Positions 43,055 through 51,429 of a stretch of DNA of 64,000 nucleotides are shown one piece after another. Position numbers and translations under genes: made by a program. Origin of the DNA: JAGOEY01 sp017997515 (GTDB lineage Bacteria > Pseudomonadota > Gammaproteobacteria > Burkholderiales > Burkholderiaceae_C); NCBI GenBank assembly GCA_026314275.1, contig CP111109.1, positions 2,604,001-2,668,000 of the forward strand, read 5' to 3'. Numbering within the stretch: the first letter of the stretch is position 1; every line of letters starts with the position of its first letter. The notes under the pieces were generated by a model, which saw only the letters and a list, made by a program, of their open reading frames with translations, made no database searches and was not told the origin of the DNA.

Positions 43055-43315
43055 ATGGCACTGATGATCACCGACGAGTGCATCAACTGTGATGTGTGTG
43101 AGCCCGAATGCCCGAACGATGCGATCTACCTCGGGCAGGAGATTTATGAAATCGAGCCCAGCAAATGCACCGAATGTGTGGGCCACTTCGACGAGCCCCA
43201 GTGTGTGCAGATCTGCCCAGTGGCTTGTATCCCCGTGAACCCCGCCCATGTCGAAACACGTGAAACCCTGTGGCAGAAGTTCGAGCGGCTGCAAAATGCC
43301 AATAAATCAGCATGA
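43055..43315 (+). CDS. fdx: YfhL family 4Fe-4S dicluster ferredoxin
   Basis: 86 aa. Two cluster motifs: CINCDVCEPECPNDAI and CTECVGHFDEPQCVQICPVACI, with the extended spacing in the second that marks the YfhL/Alvin type of low-potential ferredoxin. AGGAGG precedes the ATG by 6 nt. Electron partner unknown. Divergent from the dpp-like unit. Confidence 0.93.
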   Translation: MALMITDECINCDVCEPECPNDAIYLGQEIYEIEPSKCTECVGHFDEPQCVQICPVACIPVNPAHVETRETLWQKFERLQNANKSA

Positions 43316-43361
43316 AAATAGCCTCTAGCGCACGTGGGGTGTGCGCAAGTAGCTATTAAAA
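43315..43361 (-). repeat. Mini-element (family B) between fdx and pth
   Basis: AATAGCCTCTAGCGCAC ... GTGCGCAAGTAGCTATT reads in the inverted orientation and contains a perfect GCGCAC/GTGCGC hairpin. It starts on the last base of the fdx stop codon and may act as the shared 3' end of the two convergent genes. Confidence 0.65.
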
Positions 43362-43407
43362 CAGGAGTCGCTATCCGCCCCTCAATCAGGTGCTTCTGGG
43401 CGCCACA

Positions 43408-44046
43408 TCAGGTGCCCGGTGTCTCTTGCGGCGACTCGACAGCCGCTGGCGGGCGTGGTGGTTTGGGGCGTGGGGGCTTGGCGGTGTGGATCAGCAGAGT
43501 GGCTTTGTCCATCTCACCCGCCAGCAGTGCGGGCAGGGCCTTGAGACTGCGTGTGATGGTCTCGTCAATGGCTTCGCGGTGTTCGGCCATCGGTTTCTTT
43601 AGCACCCAGTGAATCACCTCTGACTTAACACCCGGGTGGCCAATACCGATACGCAAGCGCCAGTAGTCGCCCGTGCCCAGCTGGGCATGGATGTCGCGCA
43701 GGCCGTTGTGGCCCGCGTGGCTTCCGCCAAACTTGAGTTTGGCCTGGCCGGGCACGACGTCGAGTTCATCGTGCACCACCAGGATTTCATCGGGCTGGAT
43801 CTTGAAGAAACGCGCAAGCCCCGCGACCGACCGGCCCGACAGGTTCATGAACGTCTGCGGCTTGAGCAGCCACACGGTCTGCCCGTTGATGCTGGTGCGC
43901 GCTACCTGGGCCTGGAAATTCTTGTCGGGCACCAGGCTGGTTTTCAGGTCTTGGGCGAGTGCGTCTATCCACCAGAACCCGGCGTTGTGCCGCGTGGCAT
44001 CGTATTCAGGGCCTGGATTGCCGAGGCCAACAAACAGCTTGATCAT
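43408..44046 (-). CDS. pth: Peptidyl-tRNA hydrolase
   Basis: Releases peptides from tRNA after premature termination. 212 aa. KLFVGLGNPGPEYDATRHNAGFW with the catalytic histidine, LLKPQTFMNLSG, HDELDVVPGQAKLKFGGSHAGHNGLRDI and HPGVKSEVIHWVL are canonical. A proline-rich C-terminal tail of about 20 residues is extra. TTTAAT lies 7 nt before the ATG, so it may be leaderless as well. Confidence 0.96.
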   Translation of the reverse strand: MIKLFVGLGNPGPEYDATRHNAGFWWIDALAQDLKTSLVPDKNFQAQVARTSINGQTVWLLKPQTFMNLSGRSVAGLARFFKIQPDEILVVHDELDVVPGQAKLKFGGSHAGHNGLRDIHAQLGTGDYWRLRIGIGHPGVKSEVIHWVLKKPMAEHREAIDETITRSLKALPALLAGEMDKATLLIHTAKPPRPKPPRPPAAVESPQETPGT

Positions 44047-44105
44047 GAAAGCGATTAAAACACCCGCAGGTTTGCTGCTGCGGGACAGTGGGGGTCAACA
44101 CAATG

Positions 44106-44130
44106 AAAAACGGCCCACACAAGGTGGGCC
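44106..44130 (-). terminator. Terminator of rplY
   Basis: Minus strand GGCCCAC-CTTGT-GTGGGCC followed by GTTTTT, between rplY and pth. Confidence 0.85.
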
Positions 44131-44152
44131 GGGTGGCGTTACATGCCGGGAT

Positions 44153-44236
44153 ACCGCGGAACTGGCTTTGCCAGGCCGCTGGTATCGCCCCCTGCAAGGG
44201 GGTTGGCGTTTACGCGAAGCGAAAAAGCCTGGGGGT
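44153..44236 (-). repeat. Dispersed intergenic repeat, family A (copy 4, inverted)
   Basis: CCGCGGAACTGGCTTTGCC ... CCCCCTGCAAGGGGGTTGGCG ... AGCCTGGGGGTG between rplY and pth; it ends 9 bp past the rplY stop, upstream of that gene's terminator. Confidence 0.9.
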
Positions 44237-44244
44237 GAGCCTAT

Positions 44245-44871
44245 TTACTTCTTGCCTTTGCCCTTGACAGGTGCGGCAGGTGCAGTTTCTACAGGTGCGG
44301 CAACTTCGGCAACGGGTGCCACAACCGACACCAGCACCGGGTTTTGCTTGCCGCCCTTGATGACAGCGCTCACGCCCTTGGGCAGCTTGATGTCCTTCAG
44401 GCCGAGGGAGACGTTCTTCTTCAGGTTGCTCAGGTCCACAGCGATGAACTCGGGCAGATCCGAAGGCATACACGACACTTCGAGTTCGGTCACGATGTGG
44501 GTCACCAGGCAGTGGTCGAGTTTGACCGCTGGGGACTCTTCTTCACCGCTGAAGTGCAGTGGCACTTTCATGTGCAGCTTGGTCTTGGCATCAACACGTT
44601 GGAAGTCGATGTGCAGCACGAGTTGTTTGTATGGGTGGTATTGCACATCGCGCAACAGCACTTTGCTGGTGGTGCCAGCAACTTCCATGTCCAGCACGCT
44701 GGAGTGGAAAGCTTCTTTTTTCAGGGCGTGCCACAGAGCGTTGTGATCGATTTCGATCAGCTGGGGCTCACCGGTACCACCGTAAACGATACCAGGCGTC
44801 TTGCCTGTGATGCGGAGACGGCGGCTCGCACCCGTACCCTGCAGGGCGCGCTCAAAAGCGACAAATTGCAT
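44245..44871 (-). CDS. rplY: 50S ribosomal protein L25 / general stress protein Ctc
   Basis: 208 aa, the long two-domain form. The 5S-binding L25 domain starts MQFVAFERALQGTGASRRLR and has GTGEPQLIEIDHNALWHAL; the TL5/Ctc C-terminal domain (about 100-190) carries VPLHFSGEEESPAV and a lysine/alanine-rich end. AAGGAG precedes the ATG. It lies between prs and pth, a widespread order. Confidence 0.95.
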   Translation of the reverse strand: MQFVAFERALQGTGASRRLRITGKTPGIVYGGTGEPQLIEIDHNALWHALKKEAFHSSVLDMEVAGTTSKVLLRDVQYHPYKQLVLHIDFQRVDAKTKLHMKVPLHFSGEEESPAVKLDHCLVTHIVTELEVSCMPSDLPEFIAVDLSNLKKNVSLGLKDIKLPKGVSAVIKGGKQNPVLVSVVAPVAEVAAPVETAPAAPVKGKGKK

Positions 44872-44916
44872 AACTAACTCCTTGAAGAGCCGACCGCGAC
44901 CAGTGCGACTCAGTTT

Positions 44917-44961
44917 TAAAAAGGGGCTGCGAACCTCGCAGAGGTCTGCAGCCCCGCTTTT
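44917..44961 (-). terminator. Terminator or attenuator between prs and rplY
   Basis: Minus strand GGGGCTGC and GCAGCCCC stems with a five-T tail, 17 nt past the prs stop. A second weaker T-run makes it usable on the plus strand as well. Confidence 0.7.
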
Positions 44962-44977
44962 GTCTGGCTTGGAAAAC

Positions 44978-45952
44978 CTAGAACAGGTTTTCCTGGTCCG
45001 AGAACAAACTCATGACCGACTCACCCTTGGCGATACGCTGGATCGTCTCGGCGATCAGCGGGGCCACGGAGAGTTGGCGAATCTTCTTGCACGCTGCAGC
45101 GGTGTCGCCCAGCGGGATGGTGTTGGTGACCACGACTTCGTCGAGCGCCGAGCCCTGGGCGATACGCTCGATGGCAGGGCCCGAGAAAATCGGGTGGGTG
45201 CAGTAGGCGTACACCTTCTTGGCACCACGTTCCTTGAGCACTTCGGCAGCCTTCACCAGCGTGCCTGCGGTGTCGATCATGTCGTCCATGATCACGCAGT
45301 TGCGGCCATCGATTTCACCGATGACGTGCATCACTTCACTCACGTTCGCCTTCGGGCGACGTTTGTCGATGATGGCCATGTCACAGCCGAGCTGTTTGGC
45401 CAGGGCGCGTGCGCGCACCACACCACCCACGTCGGGCGACACCACAATCAGGTCTTCGTAATTCTTCTGGCGCAGGTCGCCCAGCAGCACGGGTGACGCG
45501 TAGATGTTGTCCACCGGAATGTCGAAGAAGCCCTGGATCTGGTCAGCGTGTAAATCCATCGTCAGCACGCGGTCTACACCCACAGCCTGCAGCATGTTGG
45601 CCACCACCTTGGCGGTGATCGGCACACGGGCGGAACGCGGACGGCGGTCTTGGCGGGCGTAACCGAAATAGGGGATGACGGCACTGATACGCTCGGCCGA
45701 TGCACGCTTCAAGGCGTCCACCATGATGAGCAGTTCCATCAGGTTTTCGTTGGTGGGCGCGCAGGTGCTTTGCACCACAAACACATCACGTGCACGCACG
45801 TTCTGGTTGATCTCGACGGTGACTTCACCGTCGGAGAAGCGGCCTACGCTGGCGGCACCCAAAGAGATGCCGAGGTGCTGAGCAATCTCAGAGGCCATAC
45901 CAGGATTGGCATTGCCCGTGAAGATCATGAAATCAGGGTGGAGAGCCTGCAT
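44978..45952 (-). CDS. prs: Ribose-phosphate pyrophosphokinase
   Basis: Makes PRPP from ribose 5-phosphate and ATP. 324 aa. FTGNANPGMASEIAQHLG, SDGEVTVEINQNVRARDVFVVQS, YARQDRRPRSARVPITAK and the PRPP-binding loop CVIMDDMIDTAGTL are intact. The frame is open further upstream, but this ATG gives the usual MQALHPDFMIF start. tRNA-Gln stands upstream on the same strand. Confidence 0.96.
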   Translation of the reverse strand: MQALHPDFMIFTGNANPGMASEIAQHLGISLGAASVGRFSDGEVTVEINQNVRARDVFVVQSTCAPTNENLMELLIMVDALKRASAERISAVIPYFGYARQDRRPRSARVPITAKVVANMLQAVGVDRVLTMDLHADQIQGFFDIPVDNIYASPVLLGDLRQKNYEDLIVVSPDVGGVVRARALAKQLGCDMAIIDKRRPKANVSEVMHVIGEIDGRNCVIMDDMIDTAGTLVKAAEVLKERGAKKVYAYCTHPIFSGPAIERIAQGSALDEVVVTNTIPLGDTAAACKKIRQLSVAPLIAETIQRIAKGESVMSLFSDQENLF

Positions 45953-46113
45953 ATGCGTTCCAGCGATCAAAAAAGGGCTTGTGAGATGCCTGTGAATTGC
46001 ATGCTGCAGCGCGCAGTGCATACCGCGACATACGCAAATGAGGATGTACAAAGCCCTCAGCCAAGTGCCAAGCACTTTGCCTGGGCCTGTTTTGCGTAAG
46101 TCTTTACTCTATT

Positions 46114-46190
46114 TGGCAGGGGAAGAAGGATTCGAACCTTCGCATGCTGGAATCAAAATCCAGTGCCTTAACCAACTTGGCGACTCCCCT
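46114..46190 (-). tRNA. tRNA-Gln (TTG)
   Basis: 77 nt with encoded CCA. Acceptor AGGGGAG pairs with TTCCCCT; anticodon stem CTGGA/TCCAG encloses loop TTTTGAT, anticodon UUG (Gln, CAA); the T-arm has GTTCGAA. Lies between ispE and prs as in many betaproteobacteria. Confidence 0.95.
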
Positions 46191-46227
46191 ACACGGGTGG
46201 ACGGTCAAAAACCGCCTACCGATAACC

Positions 46228-47091
46228 TTAAGCTGTTGCCCACCCTGCCAAAGGATGAACCCCGAGGTTGCTGCACAGCCTGACTTGCCAATGTTCTGGA
46301 GCGGACTCCTGAACTTTTGCCAAATCCAGCGGATGCTGAACCTGCGCAAACACAGCACTTCCTGAGCCGGTCATTCTGCCTTGCAGCTGGTGTGTTTCAA
46401 GCCAGTTGAGGGCTTGGGTGACACCGGGGCAGAGCCTCTGGGCAACCGGCTGCAGATCGTTGTGGCCGAAGCCATAAGCGTTTGCAGCGAAGCCTCGCAT
46501 TGTAGCAGCTTCTGTATCGCGTTTTAAGTCTGGCGCAGAAAAAATTGCGTCGGTGGGCAAACCTGCCGGTGGTTTGACCACCAGGAAGTCTGCAGCGGCC
46601 AATTGTGTGTCACCTGTCAGCGGTGTGATGTTTTCACCGATACCTTCTACCCAGGCGTTGTGGCCCCGCAGAAAAAAAGGCACATCGGCACCCAGCCGCA
46701 AACCAATTTCGGCCAACTTTTCGAGGGGCACACGGGTATTCCACAGCCGGTTTAACGCCAGCAGGCAAGAGGCCGCGTCGGACGAGCCGCCGCCCATACC
46801 AGCCTGCGACGGAACATTTTTGGCGATACCGATGTGTGCGCCCAGCTGCGTGCCAGTGGCGGCCTGTAGTGCGCGGGCTGCGCGCAGGCACAGGTCGTCG
46901 GCAGGTAATGCAACGGTCAGGTCTTCACGTGTAATGGCACCGTCGGTGCGCAGCTCAAAATGCAGTGTGTCGCACCAGTCGATCAGCATGAAGGCCGACT
47001 GCAGCAGGTGGTAGCCGTCCGCACGGCGTCCCGTGATGTGCAGGAAGAGGTTGAGCTTGGCCGGGGCCGGGATGTCGTACAGGGCACGCAT
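46228..47091 (-). CDS. ispE: 4-diphosphocytidyl-2-C-methyl-D-erythritol kinase
   Basis: Fourth step of the MEP isoprenoid pathway. 287 aa GHMP kinase. APAKLNLFLHITGRRADGYH, the ATP loop KNVPSQAGMGGGSSDAAS, LGADVPFFLRG and the late MTGSGSAVFA are in order. The start chosen (MRALYDIPAPAKLN) lies 5 nt after the lolB stop, indicating a TPR-lolB-ispE transcript. Confidence 0.96.
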   Translation of the reverse strand: MRALYDIPAPAKLNLFLHITGRRADGYHLLQSAFMLIDWCDTLHFELRTDGAITREDLTVALPADDLCLRAARALQAATGTQLGAHIGIAKNVPSQAGMGGGSSDAASCLLALNRLWNTRVPLEKLAEIGLRLGADVPFFLRGHNAWVEGIGENITPLTGDTQLAAADFLVVKPPAGLPTDAIFSAPDLKRDTEAATMRGFAANAYGFGHNDLQPVAQRLCPGVTQALNWLETHQLQGRMTGSGSAVFAQVQHPLDLAKVQESAPEHWQVRLCSNLGVHPLAGWATA

Positions 47092-47095
47092 GGTG

Positions 47096-47605
47096 TCACT
47101 GCTCCAGCACAACGCGTAACACGGCGGTGGGCAGCGGGTCGGTGCGCCGGGCGACGAGGCGTCCGTCAGTCAGCTGGGAGAGGTCGGCGGCCCATCCGGT
47201 GGCGCTGGCTTGGTCGCCCGCCAGCCACGCAAACAGGGCCGGGATCGGGATCGGGGTGCCGGTCACTTGCGCCACCAGTGTGTCGAGTGAGCTGAATTCG
47301 CGCACGGTGCCACCGGAGTTCAGGGTGGCAGCTTGGGGTGACCAGTTCAGCACAGCCAGCGTGTTGCCGAGGGGGCTGAACAAGGAAAGTTCACCTGTCT
47401 GGGCTGTGCCTTTGAGTTCAAAACCGGCGTGAAAGGACTGGGGTGGCTCAGATTCCACTTGCAGGGCCAGGCGGCCTGCCCAGAAGCTGTTTTTTAAGCC
47501 ATTTTGGCCTTCTGCGCCCGGTGGACGTGCGCAACCAGCTATCAAAAAAGAAGCAAAAACAAACAACCAGGCAATGTGCCGTGCCCTGTGCCAGTGCGGG
47601 CTCAC
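47096..47605 (-). CDS. lolB: Outer membrane lipoprotein receptor LolB
   Basis: Accepts lipoproteins from LolA and inserts them in the outer membrane. 169 aa from a GTG that overlaps the TPR gene stop (GTGA). The lipobox FLIAGC at about residues 17-22 is followed by SFWAGRLALQVE, FELKGTAQTGELSLFSPLGNTLAVLNW and the WLAGDQAS segment typical of LolB. A longer frame upstream is read through the TPR gene end and is not preferred. Confidence 0.9.
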   Translation of the reverse strand: MSPHWHRARHIAWLFVFASFLIAGCARPPGAEGQNGLKNSFWAGRLALQVESEPPQSFHAGFELKGTAQTGELSLFSPLGNTLAVLNWSPQAATLNSGGTVREFSSLDTLVAQVTGTPIPIPALFAWLAGDQASATGWAADLSQLTDGRLVARRTDPLPTAVLRVVLEQ

Positions 47606-49368
47606 CGTGGGACCTTCAGGCGCTTGAGCGTCTCCAGCAGGGTTTCGTTGTCTGCGCTGCGCTGCAGGCCTTCTTTCCAGATGGCGATGGCGCGGTCTTT
47701 TTGCCCGGAGCTCCACAGCACTTCACCCAGGTGGGCGGCGATCTCTGCATCGGGCCGTGCCTTGTAGGCGGTCTCCAGGATGCGCACAGCCTCCGGCAGG
47801 TTGCCCATGCGGAATTCCACCCAGGCCAGGCTGTCGTTGATGAAGGGGTCGTTGGGTGCCGATTCCAGGGCCTTCTGGATCAGTGCACGGGCCTCGGGTA
47901 GCTGGACCCCACGGTCTGCCAGCGAATAACCAAGCGCGTTGTACGCGTGGTGGTAGTCCGGGTGGCTGGCGATCAGGCTGCGCAGCAGGCGTTCCATGTC
48001 GGCGGTGCGCCCCATCTTGTCGGCCAGCATGGCTTGTTCATAGACGAGGTCGCCATCTTTCGGGTTTTGGGTCGAGGCGGTGGCCAGCAGGTCGTACGCA
48101 GCCTGGTACTGCTTGGCGTCGCGCAGCAATTGCACCTCTGCCATGAGCGCGGTGCGCCGCTGCGCTGCCGTGGCGGTGGGCAGGGTGTGGATGGTGGCCC
48201 GGGCCTCGTCCAGCTTGCCTTGGCTGGCCAGCAGGGAAGCGCGGCGCAGTTGTACATCCAGCAGCTCGTCGGTGTTGTCAATTTGCGCGAGCCATTTTTC
48301 TGCGCCAGCGAAGTCTTTGCGTTTCTCGGCCAGCTGGGACAGCAGCAGCAGGGCCTGGACACGTCCACGGCTTTGGGCGTCGGGCTGTTTTTTCTGGTCG
48401 TCGAGCGCCAGGTAGGTTTGCAGCGATTTTTCTGCCTCCTGTAGCTGGTCCTGTTGCATCTGCAGGCTGGCCTTGAGCAGCCAGGCGTCTGCCAGGTCGG
48501 GCTGCTGCTGGGTCACGATGGTGAGTTGCTGCGCTGCATCGGTGTAACGCTGGTTACCCGCCAGTGCACGGGCGTAGGCCAGTCGCACCGTGGCGAGTGG
48601 GCTCTTGGTGTCGAGGTATTTGCGGACGATGGGTTCGGCCAACGGGTTGTCGGGCCCCATGGTTTCCAGCGCCAGCAGTGCAGGCCCTTCGGCCAGCGGG
48701 TCTTTGTCTTGTGCGCGGCGTGCGGCTTCGAGTGCGGCGGGCAGGTTGCCAGCCGCCAGTCGCAAACGGCCCACGGCGGTGTAGGCGGCGGCTGCGGTGT
48801 CGGGGTTGGCAAGCTCACTGGCGATGGCTTGTTCCACCACATCGGCCGCCAGTTTGCGGTCGGGTGCGCGCGCGTACAGCGGCGGGATGGTGGCAAGTGC
48901 CACGGTTTTGGCCAGCAGGCTGGACTGCGCCAGTTCCTGTTGCAACGGCCCGGCGGTTTCTGCGATACGTCCGAGGGCCAGCAAGATCTGCAGCTCGTAG
49001 CGGTTGGCCTCGCGGTCCTGCGGCAAAGCCTGCTTCCAGGCCCGGGTGGCGACCAGGGCCGAATCACCAGAGCGGGACTGCAGGGCAATGTCGGCGGCGC
49101 GCTTGTACAAGGCAGGGTCTTGTGTCTTGCGTGCAGCGTCCAGAATGAGTGCGTACGCTGTCCCGGGATCACCGTCGCTGGCATTCAGCTCGCCCAGCAG
49201 CACTTCGTAAAAAAGCTCTGCATTGCGCCGGGTGTCTGCCATCGCCAGGGCTTTTTCACGCAGGTCGTCGGATTTTCCTGCTGCTGTGGAGACAGCCGGC
49301 CAACACAGGCTGGACATTAAAAGTGCGGCCACGGTGGCACAGCGGACTTGGCGATGGATCATCTTCAT
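47602..49368 (-). CDS. Periplasmic TPR-repeat protein
   Basis: 588 aa. A signal peptide (CATVAALLMSSLCWPAVSTAA) is followed by about a dozen tetratricopeptide-type helix pairs, clearest near the C-terminus (HHAYNALGYSLADRG, PFINDSLAWVEFRMGNLPEAV, IAAHLGEVLWSSGQ). It regularly precedes lolB and ispE in Burkholderiales and may assist envelope assembly; function unproven. The frame runs on upstream into the IS element, but the ATG at 49368 is 6 nt after TATTAT and starts the signal peptide. Confidence 0.9.
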   Translation of the reverse strand: MKMIHRQVRCATVAALLMSSLCWPAVSTAAGKSDDLREKALAMADTRRNAELFYEVLLGELNASDGDPGTAYALILDAARKTQDPALYKRAADIALQSRSGDSALVATRAWKQALPQDREANRYELQILLALGRIAETAGPLQQELAQSSLLAKTVALATIPPLYARAPDRKLAADVVEQAIASELANPDTAAAAYTAVGRLRLAAGNLPAALEAARRAQDKDPLAEGPALLALETMGPDNPLAEPIVRKYLDTKSPLATVRLAYARALAGNQRYTDAAQQLTIVTQQQPDLADAWLLKASLQMQQDQLQEAEKSLQTYLALDDQKKQPDAQSRGRVQALLLLSQLAEKRKDFAGAEKWLAQIDNTDELLDVQLRRASLLASQGKLDEARATIHTLPTATAAQRRTALMAEVQLLRDAKQYQAAYDLLATASTQNPKDGDLVYEQAMLADKMGRTADMERLLRSLIASHPDYHHAYNALGYSLADRGVQLPEARALIQKALESAPNDPFINDSLAWVEFRMGNLPEAVRILETAYKARPDAEIAAHLGEVLWSSGQKDRAIAIWKEGLQRSADNETLLETLKRLKVPR

Positions 49369-49374
49369 CGAACC

Positions 49375-49380
49375 ATAATA
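49375..49380 (-). promoter_or_regulatory. -10-like element 6 nt before the TPR gene
   Basis: Minus strand TATTAT, GGTTCG, ATG. The IS insertion lies 33 bp further upstream, so this promoter, including the -35 position, appears preserved. Confidence 0.5.
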
Positions 49381-49413
49381 ATCCAAGGCTGTTAACCTCG
49401 AATTAACCTCTAA

Positions 49414-50561
49414 GGCAACGCTGATTAAGGTACACGCACCTGCGTGGTGCTGCGTTACAGGTCGATGAAGCAGCAAACCCTCGCCATGGCCGCAGACCAA
49501 AGCTTTGAGAACTACCGCAAGCCCACCAGGCGCGACGAGTTCTTGAGAACCATGGAGGCCATCGTGCCCTGGTCCAGCCTGTGCGAGGTCATCGAGCCAC
49601 ACTACCCCAAGGCAGGCAACGGCCGCCCACCCATAGGTCTGGAACGCATGCTGCGTATCCACTTCATTCAGCATTGGTTCAACCTGGCCGATCTGGCTTG
49701 TGAAGAAGCCCTGTACGACAGTGCCAACCTGCGCCGCTTTGCAGGCATCGACCTGGGCCGTGAGCCCGTATCCGACGCCACCACTATCTTGAAGTTTCGC
49801 AAGCTCCTCAATGCGCACAAACTGGGCGAAGCACTGTTTGCCAAGGTGGGGCAGGAGTTGCAGCAGCGAGGCTTCAAGGTCCATACCGGCACCATCGTGG
49901 ATGCCACCATCATCGGCGCGCCCAGTTCAACCAAGAATGCAGGCAAGGCACGCGACCCCGAGATGCACCAGACCAAGAAGGGCCAGCAGTGGTACTTTGG
50001 CATGAAGCTGCACATTGGCGTGGACAGCCAAAGCGGCTTGGCGCACAGCGCCGTCGTCACAGCCGCCAACGTGCATGACAAGCACCCGCTGCCACAACTG
50101 CTGCATGGCAACGAGCGGCGCGTGTATGGCGACTCAGCCTATGCCAGTCAGAAGGCGTTGATTGCGGGTAAAGCTCCAAACGCCAAAGACTTCACCAATC
50201 AGCGCACGCGCCGCGCTGGTGGTCTCGTTGATGAGGTGGCTCGTGCAAAGAACCGCAACAAATCCAGGATTCGTGCCCGCGTCGAGCATGTCTTTGGTGT
50301 GATCAAGCGGCTGTGGGGCTTTGGCAAGGTGCGCTATGTGGGGCTGCACAAGAATGCCACGCGGGCGTTCACTGCCCTGGCACTGGCCAACATCTTCCTC
50401 GGCCGCCAAAGGCTGATGGCACAGGTGCGCCCGTAGGGGCCAAAAACGGGCTCAAGGGCCTGTACAAGGCCCTCTGGGCCGCCAACCCCAGCCTGCGCTG
50501 CGTCCAAACTGGGCGGGGCTGCCCGAAATTACTCCAATGCCGATACTTGATCAGCGTTGCC
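49414..50561 (+). mobile_element. IS5-family insertion sequence, complete
   Basis: 1148 bp. Both ends carry the terminal inverted repeat GGCAACGCTGAT(T/C)AAG, and the element is flanked by CTAA at 49410-49413 and 50562-50565, the 4-bp target duplication usual for the IS5 subgroup. One transposase gene fills it. It separates mutM from the region shared with the divergent TPR gene. Intact ends and frame suggest recent, possibly active, insertion. Confidence 0.95.
49465..50436 (+). CDS. IS5-family DDE transposase
   Basis: 323 aa. N-terminal DUF772 region (GRPPIGLERMLRIHFIQHWFNLAD), then the RNase H-like catalytic core: first Asp in VDATIIGAPSSTKN, second in VYGDSAYAS and Glu in RARVEHVFGVIKRLWGF. 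No frameshift. A GTG 21 nt upstream is an alternative start; ATG at MKQQTLAMA is standard. Confidence 0.95.
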   Translation: MKQQTLAMAADQSFENYRKPTRRDEFLRTMEAIVPWSSLCEVIEPHYPKAGNGRPPIGLERMLRIHFIQHWFNLADLACEEALYDSANLRRFAGIDLGREPVSDATTILKFRKLLNAHKLGEALFAKVGQELQQRGFKVHTGTIVDATIIGAPSSTKNAGKARDPEMHQTKKGQQWYFGMKLHIGVDSQSGLAHSAVVTAANVHDKHPLPQLLHGNERRVYGDSAYASQKALIAGKAPNAKDFTNQRTRRAGGLVDEVARAKNRNKSRIRARVEHVFGVIKRLWGFGKVRYVGLHKNATRAFTALALANIFLGRQRLMAQVRP

Positions 50562-50569
50562 CTAATTCC

Positions 50570-51385
50570 ATGCCAGAACTCCCCGAAGTTGAAGTCACCC
50601 GTCTGAGTTTTGCCGACCGTATTGCCGGGGCGCAAGTGGCGTCCGTGCGTTTGGGGAAACCTTTGCGCTGGGCACTGGGCTGTGACCCGGCTGCACTGGC
50701 GGGGCGCAGGGTGCAGGCGGTGCGCCGGCGCGGCAAATACCTGTTGATGGACCTGGATACCGGTTTGTTGTTGCTGCACCTGGGCATGTCGGGCAGCCTG
50801 CGTTTTGCGCTGGATGCGCCTGCACCGGGTGTCCATGACCATTTCGACATGGTGACCAACCGGGGCGTCTTGCGCCTGCACGATCCGCGCCGTTTTGGTG
50901 CAGTGGTGTACGCCGGGGGCCAGGACAGCCCGGTCGCTCAGAAGCTGCTGGGCAAACTCGGGGTGGAACCTTTGGGGAACGATTTTGAGCCTCGGGTATT
51001 CCACCAGGGGTTGCAGCGGCGCAGTGCCCCGGTGAAGCAGGTGTTGCTGGCCGGTGACCTGGTGGTCGGCGTGGGCAACATCTACGCGTCGGAAGTGCTG
51101 TTTCTGGCCGGTATCCGGCCCACCACACGGGCATGTGATGTCAGCCTGCCGCGTGCGCGCAAACTGCACCAGGCGATACGTGAGGTGTTGGCGCGTGCAG
51201 TGGCGCTGGGCGGCAGCACCTTGCGGGACTTTTCCAGTGCCGATGGCCAGGCCGGTCATTTCCAGGTGGGAGCCATGGTGTACGACCGCGAAGGGCAAGC
51301 GTGCCGTGTGTGTGGTGCACCAGTGAGAGCCATACGGCAGGGTCAGCGGTCGACTTATTTTTGTATGCAGTGCCAGCGGCCGTAG
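50570..51385 (+). CDS. mutM: Formamidopyrimidine-DNA glycosylase (Fpg/MutM)
   Basis: Removes 8-oxoguanine from DNA. 271 aa. The catalytic N-terminus MPELPEVEVT (Pro2, Glu3) defines the start; LHLGMSGSLRF, DPRRFGAV, VGVGNIYASEVLF and the C-terminal zinc finger C-R-V-C-G ... Y-F-C-M-Q-C follow. The ATG is only 8 nt from the right end of the IS5 element, so its original upstream region has been displaced. With mutY two genes on, this is a GO-system cluster. Confidence 0.96.
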   Translation: MPELPEVEVTRLSFADRIAGAQVASVRLGKPLRWALGCDPAALAGRRVQAVRRRGKYLLMDLDTGLLLLHLGMSGSLRFALDAPAPGVHDHFDMVTNRGVLRLHDPRRFGAVVYAGGQDSPVAQKLLGKLGVEPLGNDFEPRVFHQGLQRRSAPVKQVLLAGDLVVGVGNIYASEVLFLAGIRPTTRACDVSLPRARKLHQAIREVLARAVALGGSTLRDFSSADGQAGHFQVGAMVYDREGQACRVCGAPVRAIRQGQRSTYFCMQCQRP

Positions 51386-51429
51386 TACATATACATATTT
51401 GTATGTAACTCGGGGTAACAAAATGCGGA

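Noticed and set aside
43002..43064. A 20-codon gene before fdx listed as a CDS
   Set aside because: Too short, no homology recognisable, and it overlaps the fdx start; kept only as a hypothesis in the findings.
47535..47570. Mini-element in the lolB signal peptide region
   Set aside because: AGCTATCAAAAAAGAAGC matches one arm only; too little to separate from chance.
49369..49884. N-terminal extension of the TPR protein into the IS element
   Set aside because: The open frame is only antisense of the transposase; the signal peptide and the -10/ATG spacing place the start at 49368.
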